From Xanthobacter aminoxidans (GTDB taxonomy: Bacteria > Pseudomonadota > Alphaproteobacteria > Rhizobiales > Xanthobacteraceae): a stretch of 64,000 nt of DNA. Under the pieces are notes generated by a model that saw nothing but the letters and a program-made list of their open reading frames with translations, had not been told where the DNA came from and ran no database searches. This document shows, piece after piece, positions 46,722-57,517 of the stretch (the first letter of the stretch is position 1; the number at the start of each line of letters is the position of its first letter). Position numbers and translations under genes: made by a program. The stretch spans positions 124,001 through 188,000 of the forward strand of contig NZ_JAMJXC010000010.1 in NCBI RefSeq assembly GCF_023571765.1, read 5' to 3'.

Positions 46722-47945
46722 TTGAGCCGCTTCGCCATGAGCCGTCCGATGACGACCCCTTCCTCGCGCTTCGCCTCGCGCCTGCGCATGGCTGGCCTTG
46801 CCGCCTGCGCGGCCCTTGCCCTCGCGGGCTGCAACGCCACCGATTCCGAGGTCGCGCGCAAGGCCAACAAGCCGTTGTCGCCGGAAATGGTCTCGCTGCT
46901 GGCCAAGAAGGACATGGCGCCGTCGACGCCCATCCTTGTCCGCATCTTCAAGCAGGAATCCGAGCTGGAGGTCTGGAAGGTCACGTCCGAGGGCAATTAT
47001 GCCCTGCTCAAGACCTATCCCATCTGCCGCTGGTCCGGCGAGCTCGGCCCCAAGGTGGGCACCGGCGACCGCCAGGCGCCGGAGGGCTTCTACACCATCA
47101 CCCCCGGCCAGATGAATCCGAACTCCAGCTATTATCTGGCGTTCAACCTCGGCTTCCCCAACGCCTATGACAAGGCCTACGGCCGCACCGGCGACTTCCT
47201 GATGGTGCATGGCGACTGCTCGTCCTCGGGCTGCTACGCCATGACCGACGACCAGATTTCGGAAATCTTCTCCCTCGCCCGCGAGAGCTTCGCCGGCGGG
47301 CAGCGCGCCTTCCAGGTGCAGGCCTATCCCTTCCGGATGACGGCGAAGAACCTCGCCCGCTACCGCAACAACCCCAACATGGCCTTCTGGCGGAACCTGA
47401 AGCAGGGCTCCGACCATTTCGAGGTGACGAAGCAGGAGCCAAAGGTGTCGGTCTGCAACCGCACCTACGTGTTCGACGCCACGCCCGCGCCGGGCCGCGC
47501 CTTCGATGCCGCCCAGGCCTGCCCGCCCTATCAGGTGGCGCCGCAGATCGCCTCCGCCGTGGCCGCCAAGCAGCGAGCCGACGATGCGCAGTTCGCCGCG
47601 CTCTCCACCTCCGCGCCCGTTGCCCCGGTGAAGACCGGTGCCGATGGCGGCATGCATCCGATCTTCCTCGCCAAGCTCAAGGAGCGCGAGACCGGCCAGC
47701 TGTCCTACACCCAGGCGCCCGGCCGGCTGCCGGAATACGTGAACCCGCCCAAGGAGACCGCCGCCAAGCTCCAGGCCGACGCGCTTCTACGCGCCGACGA
47801 AGGCGACGGCGCCCCGGCCAGCACGGGCTCGGTGGCGGCTCCGGCCGATCCCGCCAATTCGGGCGCCAAGACCCAGCCAGTGGTCACAGCAGCGGCAAGG
47901 CCCGTCGCCGCCTCGGCGTCCACCGCCACCGGCGCCGCGCGGTGA
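46722..47945 (+). CDS. YafK/DpaA-type L,D-transpeptidase-fold lipoprotein
   Basis: 407 residues. The N-terminus ends in lipobox LALAGC (Cys around residue 37), so it is a lipoprotein. YkuD domain about residues 70-235: YPICRWSGELGPK, GDRQAPEGFY, NLGFPNAYDKAYGRTGDF, MVHGDCSSSGCYAMTD, with His163 and catalytic Cys171. E. coli YafK (DpaA) uses this fold to release Lpp from peptidoglycan; here it may form or cut muropeptide links. The tail beyond residue 290 is Ala/Pro-rich and disordered. TTG start, GGGAG 7 bases upstream; ATG at 46737 is the alternative. Confidence 0.88.
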   Translation: MSRFAMSRPMTTPSSRFASRLRMAGLAACAALALAGCNATDSEVARKANKPLSPEMVSLLAKKDMAPSTPILVRIFKQESELEVWKVTSEGNYALLKTYPICRWSGELGPKVGTGDRQAPEGFYTITPGQMNPNSSYYLAFNLGFPNAYDKAYGRTGDFLMVHGDCSSSGCYAMTDDQISEIFSLARESFAGGQRAFQVQAYPFRMTAKNLARYRNNPNMAFWRNLKQGSDHFEVTKQEPKVSVCNRTYVFDATPAPGRAFDAAQACPPYQVAPQIASAVAAKQRADDAQFAALSTSAPVAPVKTGADGGMHPIFLAKLKERETGQLSYTQAPGRLPEYVNPPKETAAKLQADALLRADEGDGAPASTGSVAAPADPANSGAKTQPVVTAAARPVAASASTATGAAR

Positions 47946-47961
47946 CAGGAAAGGGACCGGA

Positions 47962-48819
47962 GTGACAGACGCCACGCCGTCCCAGCTCGCGCTGCTGCTC
48001 CGCCCGGAGCACCTCACCCGGGTGGTGGATATCGGCGCGAATCCCATCGACGGCGATCCGCCCTACAAGCCCCTTCTCGCCCGGCGCCTGTGCCGCGTCG
48101 TCGGCTTCGAGCCCCAGCCGGAGGCGTTGGCCCGGCTGAACGCGGCCAAGAGCGATCTGGAGACCTATCTGCCCCACGCGATCGCCGACGGGCAGCGCCG
48201 GACGCTCCACGTCTGCGCCGCGTCCGGCATGACGAGCCTGCTGGAGCCAGATGCGCACGTCCTCTCCCATTTCCCCGGTCTCGGCGATTGGGGGCGGGTG
48301 CTGGATCGTCGGCAGATCGACACGGTTGCCCTCTCGGCCGTGCCGGAGATCGACGGCATCGAGATGCTGAAGATGGACCTCCAGGGCGGCGAGCGCGCGG
48401 TGCTGGACGGCGCCGGCGATACCCTCGCCGAGGCAGTCTGCATCCAGCTCGAGGTCTCGTTCGTGCCGCTCTACAAGGGCCAGGCCACGTATGGGGAGAT
48501 GGATCTCGCGCTGCGGGCAAAGGGCTTCATCCCGCACATGATGGCATCCACCAGCCGGCGGATGATCCTGCCCATGCGCGGACCCGACGTTTACGCCGCC
48601 CTGAACCAGCTGGTGGAGGGCGATGCGGTCTATGTGCGCAACTTCCTTGAGCCGGACGCCATGACGTCCGAGCAGCTCAAGCACCTCGTGCTCGTCGCCC
48701 ACTATTGCTACCGCTCGTTCGATCTGGCGCTGAACGGCCTGCACCATCTCGGGCGCCGTGGCGTGGTTCCGGCCGATGCGCCGGGGCAGTACATGCGCAT
48801 CGTCCAGACCGGCGGCTGA
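47962..48819 (+). CDS. FkbM-family methyltransferase
   Basis: 285 residues. Rossmann-type SAM fold: VVDIGANPIDGDPPYKPLL (motif I), CRVVGFEPQPEALARL, and EMLKMDLQGGERAVLDGA, the FkbM core. Such enzymes O-methylate glycans, polyketides or lipids. GTG start with GGACCGGA upstream, 16 bases after the L,D-transpeptidase gene, so the two may be co-transcribed. Target unknown; a cell-surface glycan would fit. Confidence 0.85.
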   Translation: MTDATPSQLALLLRPEHLTRVVDIGANPIDGDPPYKPLLARRLCRVVGFEPQPEALARLNAAKSDLETYLPHAIADGQRRTLHVCAASGMTSLLEPDAHVLSHFPGLGDWGRVLDRRQIDTVALSAVPEIDGIEMLKMDLQGGERAVLDGAGDTLAEAVCIQLEVSFVPLYKGQATYGEMDLALRAKGFIPHMMASTSRRMILPMRGPDVYAALNQLVEGDAVYVRNFLEPDAMTSEQLKHLVLVAHYCYRSFDLALNGLHHLGRRGVVPADAPGQYMRIVQTGG

Positions 48820-48907
48820 TTGCGGCCCGGCCATGGCCTTGCCCATGGCCGATGCTTCGGCCTACCCTTTTTCCACGCCCGGGGGGCGCGGCCGGGGGAG
48901 GCGGGGC

Positions 48908-49537
48908 ATGGGGCATGATGTGTGGTGCCGGCGGATGGCCGCGCTCACGGCCGTGGTCGGCTGGGCGGCCCTGATCCTCCAGCTCGTCATCGTGGTCCAG
49001 AAGATGGCGGCGGTCGGCCAGGGGTTCGGCCCCGCGCTGTGGCGCTTCCTCGGCTTTTTCACCGTGCTCACCAATCTGGGCGTCGCCATCGTCGCCACGG
49101 AAATCGCGCTGGGCGGGCTGCACGCCCTCACCGGGGCGCGGGCGCGGCTGACGAGCGTGGTCTCCATCGTGCTGGTGGGCATCATCTATGCGCTGCTGCT
49201 GCGCCATGTGTGGAATCCGCAAGGCGCGCAGCTTGTCGCCGACCGCCTGCTGCATCAGGCGGTGCCGGTGCTGTTCCTGATCGTCTGGCTGGTGGGGCCG
49301 CATGGGCGGCTGCGGCTGGCCGATACGGTGTGGGCCATGGCGCCGCCGCTGGCCTATCTCGTCTACGCGGTGGCGCGGGGCGAGGCGGATGGCTGGTACG
49401 CCTACTGGTTCCTCGACCCGGCCAAGCTCGGCGCGGAGAAGATGGCGCAGAATGCCGTGGTGCTGGCGGTGGTGTTCTTCACCACCGCGCTGATCTTCGT
49501 CGGTGTCGACCGGGCGATCGGCCACCGGCGCGGCTGA
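48908..49537 (+). CDS. Pr6Pr-family membrane protein
   Basis: 209 residues with six hydrophobic helices; FTVLTNLGVAIV, HQAVPVLFLIVW and WFLDPAKLG fit the FAR-17a/AIG1-like Pr6Pr family. Function not known. The ATG at 48908 is preceded by GGGGGAGG; an open frame reaching 150 bases further upstream overlaps the FkbM gene and lacks coding character. Confidence 0.82.
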   Translation: MGHDVWCRRMAALTAVVGWAALILQLVIVVQKMAAVGQGFGPALWRFLGFFTVLTNLGVAIVATEIALGGLHALTGARARLTSVVSIVLVGIIYALLLRHVWNPQGAQLVADRLLHQAVPVLFLIVWLVGPHGRLRLADTVWAMAPPLAYLVYAVARGEADGWYAYWFLDPAKLGAEKMAQNAVVLAVVFFTTALIFVGVDRAIGHRRG

Positions 49538-49588
49538 ACCTGAAGTCTCAAAGCCCGGCGCGGTGGGGCCGCGCCAGGGCAGGCCGCC

Positions 49589-52369
49589 TCAGGCGAAGCG
49601 GCCGTGGCAGTGCTTGTACTTCTTGCCCGAGCCGCAGGGGCAGGCCTCGTTGCGGCCCACCTTGCCCCAGGTGGAGGGGTCGTTCGGGTCGCGCTCCATC
49701 ACCGCCACGTCGCCGGACAGCAACGGCTCCGGCCGCGCGCCGAGGGCGGCACCGATGCTCGCCATCTCGTCCTCGCCGGTGAAGGGGTCGAGATGGTGCG
49801 CCTCCATGGGGGGCAACTCCTCCTCCATGGGCTGCTGGGTGACGATTTCCACCCGCATCAGCTGGGCGGTGACCACCTCGCGCAGGCGGTTCAGCAGCGC
49901 GGAGAAGAGGTTGAACGCCTCGGACTTGTACTCGTTCAGCGGATCGCGCTGGGCATAGCCGCGCAGGCCGACCACCTGGCGCAGGTGGTCGAGCATGGCG
50001 ATGTGCTCGCGCCAGAGGTGGTCGAGGGTCTGGAGAAGGATGGACTTCTCCACATAGCGCATGATGTCCGGCCCGTACTGGGCGGTCTTGGCGGCCATCC
50101 ACTCGTCGGCGCGGCGGGTGATGCGCTCGGTGACCTCGGGGCCGGCGATGCCTTCTTCCTTGGCCCAGTCCTTCACCGGCAGCTCGATGCCGAGCACTTC
50201 CTTGATGGCGGTGTCGAGCCCGTCCACGTCCCACTGCTCGGGATAGGCGTTCTCGGGGATGAACTTGGCCACCGTCTCGGTGATGAGGGCATGGCGCATG
50301 TCCTCCACGGTCTCGGCCACGTCCTCGTCGTTCATCAGCTCGAGGCGCTGCTCGAACACCACCTTGCGCTGGTCGTTGAGCACGTCGTCATACTTGAGGA
50401 CGTTCTTGCGCATGTCGTAATTGCGCGCCTCGACCTTCTGCTGCGCCTTCTCCAGGGCCTTGTTGATCCAGGGATGGATGATGGCCTCGCCTTCCTTCAG
50501 GCCGAGGCGCTGCAGCATGCCGTCGAGCCGGTCCGACCCGAAGATGCGCATCAAATCGTCGTCCAGCGACAGGAAGAACTTGGAGTGGCCGGGGTCGCCC
50601 TGGCGGCCGGAGCGGCCGCGCAGCTGGTTGTCGATGCGCCGGCTCTCGTGGCGCTCGGTGCCGAGCACGAAGAGGCCGCCGGCGGCGAGCGCCTTCTGCT
50701 TCAGCTCCTCCACCTCGGCGCGGATGCGTGTCTCGGCGGCGGTGCGCTCCTCGCCCTCGGGGAGGTCCTTCAGCTCGGCCGCGATGCGCATGTCGGCGGC
50801 GCCGCCCAGCTTGATGTCGGTGCCGCGGCCGGCCATGTTCGTGGCGATGGTGATCGCGCCCGGCACGCCGGCCTGGGAGACGATGTACGCCTCCTGCTCG
50901 TGATAGCGCGCGTTCAGCACCGCGAAGGCCTTGCCCGAGCGGTCATGGGCGAAGGCGGCGGGATCGGAGAAGTCGATCTGGTGGAAGCCGGCCTGCTTCA
51001 GCAGCTCGGCCAGCAGCTCGGACTTCTCGATGGAGGTGGTGCCCACGAGCACGGGCTGGCCACGCGCGCTGCATTCCTTGATGAGCTCGATGATGGCGGC
51101 GTACTTCTCGCCGGCCGACCGGTACACCTCGTCATCGTCGTCGATGCGCGAAACCGGCACGTTGGTGGGCACTTCCACCACTTCGAGCTTGTAGATGTCC
51201 TGGAACTCGGCCGCCTCGGTGGCCGCCGTGCCGGTCATGCCGGCGAGCTTCTCGTAGAGGCGGAAATAGTTCTGGAAGGTGATGGAGGCGAGCGTCTGGT
51301 TCTCCGGCTGGACCTGGACGCGCTCCTTGGCCTCCAGCGCCTGGTGCAGGCCTTCCGAATAGCGCCGGCCCGGCATCATGCGGCCGGTGAACTCGTCGAT
51401 GATGACGACCTCGTCGTTGCGCACGATGTAGTCCTTGTCCCGCTGGAACAGGGAGTGCGCGCGCAACGCCTGGTTCACGTGGTGCACCACCGAGACGTTC
51501 TCGATGTCGTAGAGGCTCTCGGACTTCAGCAGCCCGGCCTCAGTGAGCATCTGCTCCATCTTCTCCATGCCCGCTTCCGTCATGGAGACGGAGCGCTGCT
51601 TCTCATCCACCTCGTAATCCTCCTTGGAGAGGCGGGGGATGTACTGGTCGATGGTGTTGTAGAAGTCCGAGCGGTCGTCGAGCGGGCCGGAGATGATGAG
51701 GGGCGTGCGCGCCTCGTCGATGAGAATGGAGTCCACCTCGTCGACGATGGCGTAGAAGTGCGGCCGCTGCACCATGTGGGCGCGCTCGTACTTCATGTTG
51801 TCGCGCAGGTAGTCGAACCCGAGCTCGTTGTTGGTGGCGTAGGTGACGTCGCTGGCGTAGGCGGCGCGGCGCTCGTCGTCGTCGAGGCCGTGCACGATGA
51901 TGCCGGTGGTGAGGCCGAGGAAGCGGTAGAGCTTGCCCATCCACTCGGCGTCGCGCTTGGCGAGATAGTCGTTGACCGTCACCACGTGCACGCCCTTGCC
52001 GGCCAGCGCGTTGAGGTAGACGGGGAGGGTGGCGACCAGCGTCTTGCCTTCGCCGGTCTTCATCTCGGCGATGGAGCTTTCATGCAGCACCATGCCGCCG
52101 ATGAGCTGCACGTCGAAGTGGCGCATGCCGAGCGCGCGCTTGGCGCCTTCGCGCACGGTGGCGAAGGCGGGCACCAGCAGGTCGTCGAGGGTGGTCTTGC
52201 CCTCGGCCAGCTGGCGGCGGAAATCCTCCGTACGGGCCCGCAGCTGGTCGTCGGAGAGGGATTCCAGCTCCTTCTCCAGCGCATTGATGGCCTGTACGCG
52301 GGGACGATAACCCTTCACCCGGCGATCATTCGCGGAGCCGAAGAGCTTGCGGGCAAGTCCACCAAACAT
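49589..52369 (-). CDS. secA: Preprotein translocase ATPase SecA
   Basis: 926 residues. Drives unfolded preproteins through SecYEG. Walker [14 protein letters not shown] around residue 105, DEAD-type [21 protein letters not shown], helicase region [14 protein letters not shown] and [21 protein letters not shown]. The C-terminal zinc motif [14 protein letters not shown] binds SecB and is complete. ATG at 52369. A gene-free 382 bases separates it from the divergent RND genes. Confidence 0.98.
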   Translation of the reverse strand: MFGGLARKLFGSANDRRVKGYRPRVQAINALEKELESLSDDQLRARTEDFRRQLAEGKTTLDDLLVPAFATVREGAKRALGMRHFDVQLIGGMVLHESSIAEMKTGEGKTLVATLPVYLNALAGKGVHVVTVNDYLAKRDAEWMGKLYRFLGLTTGIIVHGLDDDERRAAYASDVTYATNNELGFDYLRDNMKYERAHMVQRPHFYAIVDEVDSILIDEARTPLIISGPLDDRSDFYNTIDQYIPRLSKEDYEVDEKQRSVSMTEAGMEKMEQMLTEAGLLKSESLYDIENVSVVHHVNQALRAHSLFQRDKDYIVRNDEVVIIDEFTGRMMPGRRYSEGLHQALEAKERVQVQPENQTLASITFQNYFRLYEKLAGMTGTAATEAAEFQDIYKLEVVEVPTNVPVSRIDDDDEVYRSAGEKYAAIIELIKECSARGQPVLVGTTSIEKSELLAELLKQAGFHQIDFSDPAAFAHDRSGKAFAVLNARYHEQEAYIVSQAGVPGAITIATNMAGRGTDIKLGGAADMRIAAELKDLPEGEERTAAETRIRAEVEELKQKALAAGGLFVLGTERHESRRIDNQLRGRSGRQGDPGHSKFFLSLDDDLMRIFGSDRLDGMLQRLGLKEGEAIIHPWINKALEKAQQKVEARNYDMRKNVLKYDDVLNDQRKVVFEQRLELMNDEDVAETVEDMRHALITETVAKFIPENAYPEQWDVDGLDTAIKEVLGIELPVKDWAKEEGIAGPEVTERITRRADEWMAAKTAQYGPDIMRYVEKSILLQTLDHLWREHIAMLDHLRQVVGLRGYAQRDPLNEYKSEAFNLFSALLNRLREVVTAQLMRVEIVTQQPMEEELPPMEAHHLDPFTGEDEMASIGAALGARPEPLLSGDVAVMERDPNDPSTWGKVGRNEACPCGSGKKYKHCHGRFA

Positions 52370-52751
52370 GGGTTTCTCTATTCCGTTCCGTCAGGTCTGA
52401 AGGAGGGCGGAGACGGACCGCCGGACCTCCGGGCAACGATGCGCGCCGTTGGACACCCGCAATGGGGCGTCAGCAAGTCCGAAAGCGAGGCAGGCGGGCG
52501 CAGCGAACGAACGCGCAGCCGCAACCGCCCCGCTTCCGCGGGCAGCACACCATGCGGACACTTATGAACGGGTCGGTGCAATGTCAATGCGAGGACGCTG
52601 CGGCCGCGCGCGCCGAAGGCCGATCTGCAGGAGCGTTGCCGCGCTGCACAGGTGCGGGGGCAATCTGCACGGAAGGGCTTTGCGGACAATTCCTTTCATG
52701 GACACGCAATAACCCGCTGCTTAGTATCCGCCGCATCTGCACAGTGGGGGT
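52370..52751. other. Divergent 382-base gap between secA and RND operon
   Basis: No gene seen; alternating frames here have biased composition but no start sites. Should contain the promoters for secA and the efflux operon. No TetR or MarR gene is next to the pump. Confidence 0.5.
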
Positions 52752-54074
52752 ATGGGTATGGTGGGGGGTATCCGGGTGTCGGGTCGGCTGGGCTACGCGA
52801 GCGTGGCCCTCGGGGCTGCCTTCCTCCTGTCCGCGTGCGAGGAAAAGAATACCTACGTACCCCCGCCGCCGCCCAAGGTGACGGTAGCGACCGTGCTGGA
52901 GCAGCCGGTCACGCGCTTCCTCGAACTGACCGGCAATACCGCCGCCATCAATTCGGTGGACCTGAACGCCCGCGTCCAGGGCTTCCTCACCAACATCAAT
53001 TACAAGGACGGTGCCTTCGCCAAGAAGGGCACCACCCTGTTCGTGATCGAGCAGGACACCTACATCGCCCAGGTCGACCAGGCGAAGGCGCAGCTCGCCG
53101 CCAACCAGGCGTCGCAGGTGCAGGCCGAGGCCGAATACAATCGGCAGGCCCAGCTCGCCAAGCAGGACTTCGCCTCGCAGGCGACCCTCGACCAGGCCCG
53201 CGCCAAGCGCGATTCCGCCGTGGCCGAGGTGGCCAACGCCCAGGCCTCCCTGCAGCTCGCGCAGATCAATCTCGGCTATACCCAGGTCAACGCGCCCTTC
53301 GACGGCGCGGTGACGGCCCATCTTCAGGACGTCGGCGCCCTGGTCGGCTACAGCGGCCCCACCAAGCTCGCCACCATCGTCCAGCTCAACCCGATCTGGG
53401 TGTGGTTCACGCTCAGCGAGCAGGAGGTGCTGCGAATCAAGGAGCAGCTTGCCAAGCAGGGCCGCTCCCTCACCAGCCTCACCCGCGACCTGCCGGACAT
53501 CCCGATCGAGATCGGCCTCCAGACCGAGACCGGTTATCCCCATGCCGGCCGCATCGACTACATCGCGCCGCAGGTGGACCCCAACCTCGGCACGCTCACC
53601 GTGCGCGGCATCTTCCAGAACGACGACTTCGTGCTGCTGCCCGGCCTGTTCGCCCGCGTGCGGGTGCCGCTCGGCCACCCGGCGCCGACCGTCCTCATTC
53701 CGGATTCGTCGATCAGCTACAACCAGCTCGGCCCCTATGTGCTCACCGTCAGCTCGGACAACGTGGTGGGGCAGACGCAGATCACCCTCGGCCAGCTTCA
53801 GGCGGACGGCCTGCGCGCCGTGCTCAGCGGCCTGAAGACCACGGACCGCGTCATCATCAACGGCATGCAGCGCGCCGTGCCCGGCTCCAAGATCGACGTG
53901 GAGGTGGGCAAGATCGTCGCCATCGCCCCGCCGGTGGACGACGGCACCAAGCCCCTGCCGAAGCCGGCGGGTGTCGCTCCGGCCAATGCGCCGGCCCGCG
54001 CCGTTCCCTCGGTGCCGCCCACTCCCACTGCTCCGGCGACGCCGGGTGCCACCCCTGCGACGCCGAAGAACTGA
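52752..54074 (+). CDS. RND efflux periplasmic adaptor (membrane fusion protein, AcrA/MexA-type)
   Basis: 440 residues. Lipobox FLLSAC near residue 32. Barrel-sandwich/lipoyl half GFLTNINYKDGAFAKKGTTLF, alpha-hairpin of Ala/Gln heptads (residues about 100-180), second lipoyl half APFDGAVTAHLQDVGALVG, then beta-barrel, and an Ala/Pro tail. Bridges the inner-membrane pump to a TolC-type channel, which is not encoded here. ATG at 52752, or 52758 with GGGGG 8 bases upstream. Confidence 0.93.
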   Translation: MGMVGGIRVSGRLGYASVALGAAFLLSACEEKNTYVPPPPPKVTVATVLEQPVTRFLELTGNTAAINSVDLNARVQGFLTNINYKDGAFAKKGTTLFVIEQDTYIAQVDQAKAQLAANQASQVQAEAEYNRQAQLAKQDFASQATLDQARAKRDSAVAEVANAQASLQLAQINLGYTQVNAPFDGAVTAHLQDVGALVGYSGPTKLATIVQLNPIWVWFTLSEQEVLRIKEQLAKQGRSLTSLTRDLPDIPIEIGLQTETGYPHAGRIDYIAPQVDPNLGTLTVRGIFQNDDFVLLPGLFARVRVPLGHPAPTVLIPDSSISYNQLGPYVLTVSSDNVVGQTQITLGQLQADGLRAVLSGLKTTDRVIINGMQRAVPGSKIDVEVGKIVAIAPPVDDGTKPLPKPAGVAPANAPARAVPSVPPTPTAPATPGATPATPKN

Positions 54075-54101
54075 CCCGCGCTCGAACCTGAGGCAGCGCC
54101 C

Positions 54102-57100
54102 ATGATTTCGCGCTTTTTCATCGAGCGGCCGGTCCTCTCGAACGTCCTCGCACTGGTCTTCGTGCTGATCGGCCTCGTCTCGCTGATCCGCCTGCCGGTG
54201 TCGCAGTATCCGAACATCGTGCCGCCCACGGTGTCGGTCTCCACCTCCTATCCGGGCGCGTCCGCCAAGACGATGATCGACACCGTGGCCCTGCCCATCG
54301 AGCAGCAGGTCAACGGCGTCGAAGGCATGATCTACATGCAGTCGTGGTCGGCCTCGGACGGCACCTACACGCTGGTCGTGTCCTTCGCCATCGGCACCGA
54401 TCCGAACATGGCGCAGGTGCTGGTGCAGAACCGCGTCAACATCGCCCTCGCCTCGCTGCCCACGGCGGTGCAGGCGCAGGGCGTGACCATCCTGCAGAAG
54501 GGCACCTCGATCCTCGAGTTCGTGACCCTGATCTCGCCGGACGGGCGCTATGACGGCCTGTTCCTGAACAACTACGCCATCATCAACATCCAGAACGAGC
54601 TGGAGCGGGTGGCGGGCGTCGCCAACGTCGCGGTGTTCGGCACCGGCACCTACGCCATGCGCGTGTGGATGGACCCGGACCGCATGCAGGCCTTCGGCCT
54701 GACCCCCACCGACGTCTCGAACGCCATCCAGAAGCAGAGCCAGCTCGTCACGCCCGGCCAGCTCGGCCTGCCGCCGGCGCCGTCCAACGCCTCGTTCCAG
54801 TACACGGTGAACGTCTCCGGCCGTCTCGACGACGTGAAGGACTACGAGAACATCATCGTCAAGGTGGACAATTCCGACGGCGGCCGGATCGTGCGCATCC
54901 GCGACATCGGCCGCGTCGAGCTCGGCGCGCAGAGCTATTCCAAGGACTTCATGCAGGACAACAAGCCTGCGGCCGGCATCGGCATCTTCCAGCTTCCCGC
55001 GGCCAACGCGCTCGACGTGGCCAAGCGCGTGGCGGCGAAGATGGAAGACCTGAAGAAGAACTTCCCCGAAGGGCTCGACTACGCCATCCCCTTCGACACG
55101 ACCCTGTTCGTGACCGCCTCCATCGACGAGGTGTGGAAGACCCTGTTCGAGGCGGCGGTCCTCGTTCTCGTCGTCATCCTGCTGTTCCTGCAGGACTGGC
55201 GCGCGACGCTGGTGCCCGCGACGACCGTGCCCGTGACCATCATCGGCGCCTTCGCCGCCATGGACGCCATGGGGTTCACCATCAACCTCTCGACCCTGTT
55301 CGCCATCATCCTCGCCATCGGCATCGTGGTGGACGACGCCATCGTCATCGTGGAAGGCGTGGCGCGGCACATCGAGGAGGGCATGGCGGGACAGCCGGCG
55401 GCCGAGAAGGCCATGGACGAACTGTTCGGCCCGGTGGTGGGCATCACCCTCGTGCTGATGTCGGTGTTCCTGCCGGCCTCGTTCATTCCCGGCCTGTCAG
55501 GCCAGATGTTCAAGCAGTTCGCCCTCGTCATCGCGGCGACCGCCTTCATCTCGGCCATCAACGCGGCGACCCTGAAGCCGACCCAGTGCGCCCTCTGGCT
55601 GCGCCAGCCGGTGCCGCCGGAGCAGCGCAACTTCATCTACCGCGGCTTCAACGCCATCTATGCCAGGGCGGAGCACTGGTACACCGGCGTCATCAGCCGC
55701 ATGGTGCACCATTCCAAGCTGATGGTGCTCATCGCCATCGCGCTCATGAGCGTCGCCGGCTACGGCCTCACCCGCATCCCCACGGCCTTCCTGCCCATCG
55801 AGGATCAGGGCTACTTCCTCGCCCACGTCCAGCTGCCGGATGCCTCGAATCTCAACCGCACCAAGAAGGTGATGGCGGACGTCTCCGAGCGCATCCGCAA
55901 GGTGCCGGGCGTGCAGACCGTGCTCGCCATCTCCGGCATCTCGGTGCTCGACAACTCGTCCACCCTCGCCAATGCGGGTGTCACCTACATCACCCTGACC
56001 CCTTGGGACGTGCGCTACGCCACCAAGGGGCAGGATCTGCTCTCCATGTATCAGAACCTGAACGCGGCGGTGGCGGGCGTCGAGGAGGCGGAGGTGGTCA
56101 TCCTCGTGCCGCCGGCCATCCAGGGCATCGGCAACGCCGCCGGCTTCACCATGCAGCCGCAGATCCGCAACGGCAATTTCGACTACCAGCTTCTGGAGCA
56201 GATCACCGCCTCCATGGTGGACAAGGCGCGGGCGCAGTCGGCGCTTTCCCACGTGTCCTCCTCGTTCCGCGCCGGGGCGCCGCAGATCCAGGTGGACGTG
56301 AACCGGATCAAGGCGGAGACCCTGGGCATCACGGTGGGCCAGGTGTTCAGCACCATCTCGTCCTATCTGGGCTCCACCTACGTCAACCAGATCAACAAGT
56401 TCGGCAACGTCTTCCAGGTCTACATCCAGGCTGACGCGGGCTTCCGCGTGACCCCGGCCGACCTGATGCAGCTGAAGGTACGCTCGCCCACCCAGAACGC
56501 GATGATCCCCCTCGGCACCGTGGTGGATGTCAAGACCGCCCTGGGTCCGCCGCTGATCTCGCTCTACAATCTCTATCCCTCCTCCACCATCGTCGGCTCT
56601 AACGCCGCGGGCTTCTCGTCGGGCCAGGCGCTGTCGCTGATGGAGCAGATTGCCGCCTCGACCCTGCCCCCGGGCACCGGCTTCGAGTGGACCGCCATGT
56701 CCTACCAGGAGAAGGCGGTCGGCAATCAGATCTACTACGTGTTCGGGCTCGCCATCCTGCTCGTCTACTTCGTGCTGGCCGGCCAGTATGAGAGCTGGAT
56801 CCAGCCCATGTCGGTGATCCTCGCGGTGCCGCTGGCGCTGCTCGGCACCGTCAGCGCGCTGCTGGGCCTCGGGGTGGCGAACAACCTCTACACCCAGATC
56901 GGCCTCGTGCTGCTGATCGCGCTCGCCTCCAAGAACGCGATCCTCATCGTCGAGTATGCCCGAGAGAAACGGGCGGAGGGCATGGAGATCATGGACGCGG
57001 CGGTGGAGGCCTCGCGCCTCCGGTTCCGCCCCATCCTCATGACCTCCTTCGCCTTCATCCTCGGCGTGCTGCCGCTGGTGTTCGCCACCGGCGCCGGCGC

Positions 57101-57323
57101 CAACTCGCGCAAGTCCATCGGCATCGCGGTGGTGTCGGGCATGCTTGCCTCCACCTGCCTCGCCGTGCTGTTCGTGCCGTCCTTCTACACGGTGCTCCAG
57201 CGCTTCGAGGAAGGCCGCAAGGGCAAGAAGAAGTCCAGCGCCGGCCATGGCGCTGGAAATGCCCCGCCCGCGCCGCCGCCGGCCCCGGACGCCGGCGTGC
57301 CCCCGGCGCCCGCATCTGCCTGA
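54102..57323 (+). CDS. RND efflux pump, HAE1 family (AcrB/MexB-type)
   Basis: 1073 residues with twelve helices and two large periplasmic loops, starting MISRFFIERPVLSNVLALV. The proton-relay Asp pair is D411-D412 in GIVVDDAIVIVEG. It trimerises and expels hydrophobic compounds with the adaptor gene 28 bases upstream. C-terminal Ala/Pro-rich tail is an extra. Substrates not predictable. Confidence 0.96.
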   Translation: MISRFFIERPVLSNVLALVFVLIGLVSLIRLPVSQYPNIVPPTVSVSTSYPGASAKTMIDTVALPIEQQVNGVEGMIYMQSWSASDGTYTLVVSFAIGTDPNMAQVLVQNRVNIALASLPTAVQAQGVTILQKGTSILEFVTLISPDGRYDGLFLNNYAIINIQNELERVAGVANVAVFGTGTYAMRVWMDPDRMQAFGLTPTDVSNAIQKQSQLVTPGQLGLPPAPSNASFQYTVNVSGRLDDVKDYENIIVKVDNSDGGRIVRIRDIGRVELGAQSYSKDFMQDNKPAAGIGIFQLPAANALDVAKRVAAKMEDLKKNFPEGLDYAIPFDTTLFVTASIDEVWKTLFEAAVLVLVVILLFLQDWRATLVPATTVPVTIIGAFAAMDAMGFTINLSTLFAIILAIGIVVDDAIVIVEGVARHIEEGMAGQPAAEKAMDELFGPVVGITLVLMSVFLPASFIPGLSGQMFKQFALVIAATAFISAINAATLKPTQCALWLRQPVPPEQRNFIYRGFNAIYARAEHWYTGVISRMVHHSKLMVLIAIALMSVAGYGLTRIPTAFLPIEDQGYFLAHVQLPDASNLNRTKKVMADVSERIRKVPGVQTVLAISGISVLDNSSTLANAGVTYITLTPWDVRYATKGQDLLSMYQNLNAAVAGVEEAEVVILVPPAIQGIGNAAGFTMQPQIRNGNFDYQLLEQITASMVDKARAQSALSHVSSSFRAGAPQIQVDVNRIKAETLGITVGQVFSTISSYLGSTYVNQINKFGNVFQVYIQADAGFRVTPADLMQLKVRSPTQNAMIPLGTVVDVKTALGPPLISLYNLYPSSTIVGSNAAGFSSGQALSLMEQIAASTLPPGTGFEWTAMSYQEKAVGNQIYYVFGLAILLVYFVLAGQYESWIQPMSVILAVPLALLGTVSALLGLGVANNLYTQIGLVLLIALASKNAILIVEYAREKRAEGMEIMDAAVEASRLRFRPILMTSFAFILGVLPLVFATGAGANSRKSIGIAVVSGMLASTCLAVLFVPSFYTVLQRFEEGRKGKKKSSAGHGAGNAPPAPPPAPDAGVPPAPASA

Positions 57324-57517
57324 TCCGGACGCGTGTGCATTGCCTCTTCCTTCGGCAACTGCCCTCGATCGGGGCGGTTGCCGCCGCAAAGTCGCGCTTC
57401 CGCCTCCTGCCGGGCTTGTCTAACCTTGGCGGGACACGCGCCCCACCCTCGGCCGAACGGCCGATCCCACCATTGACTCTATCCCTGGGCTGTCGCCCGC
57501 AGGACCTGGTGACCTAA

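Noticed and set aside
49604-52567. 987-residue open frame opposite secA
   Set aside because: Same artefact: antisense to a complete SecA, low-complexity composition, no homologous motif.
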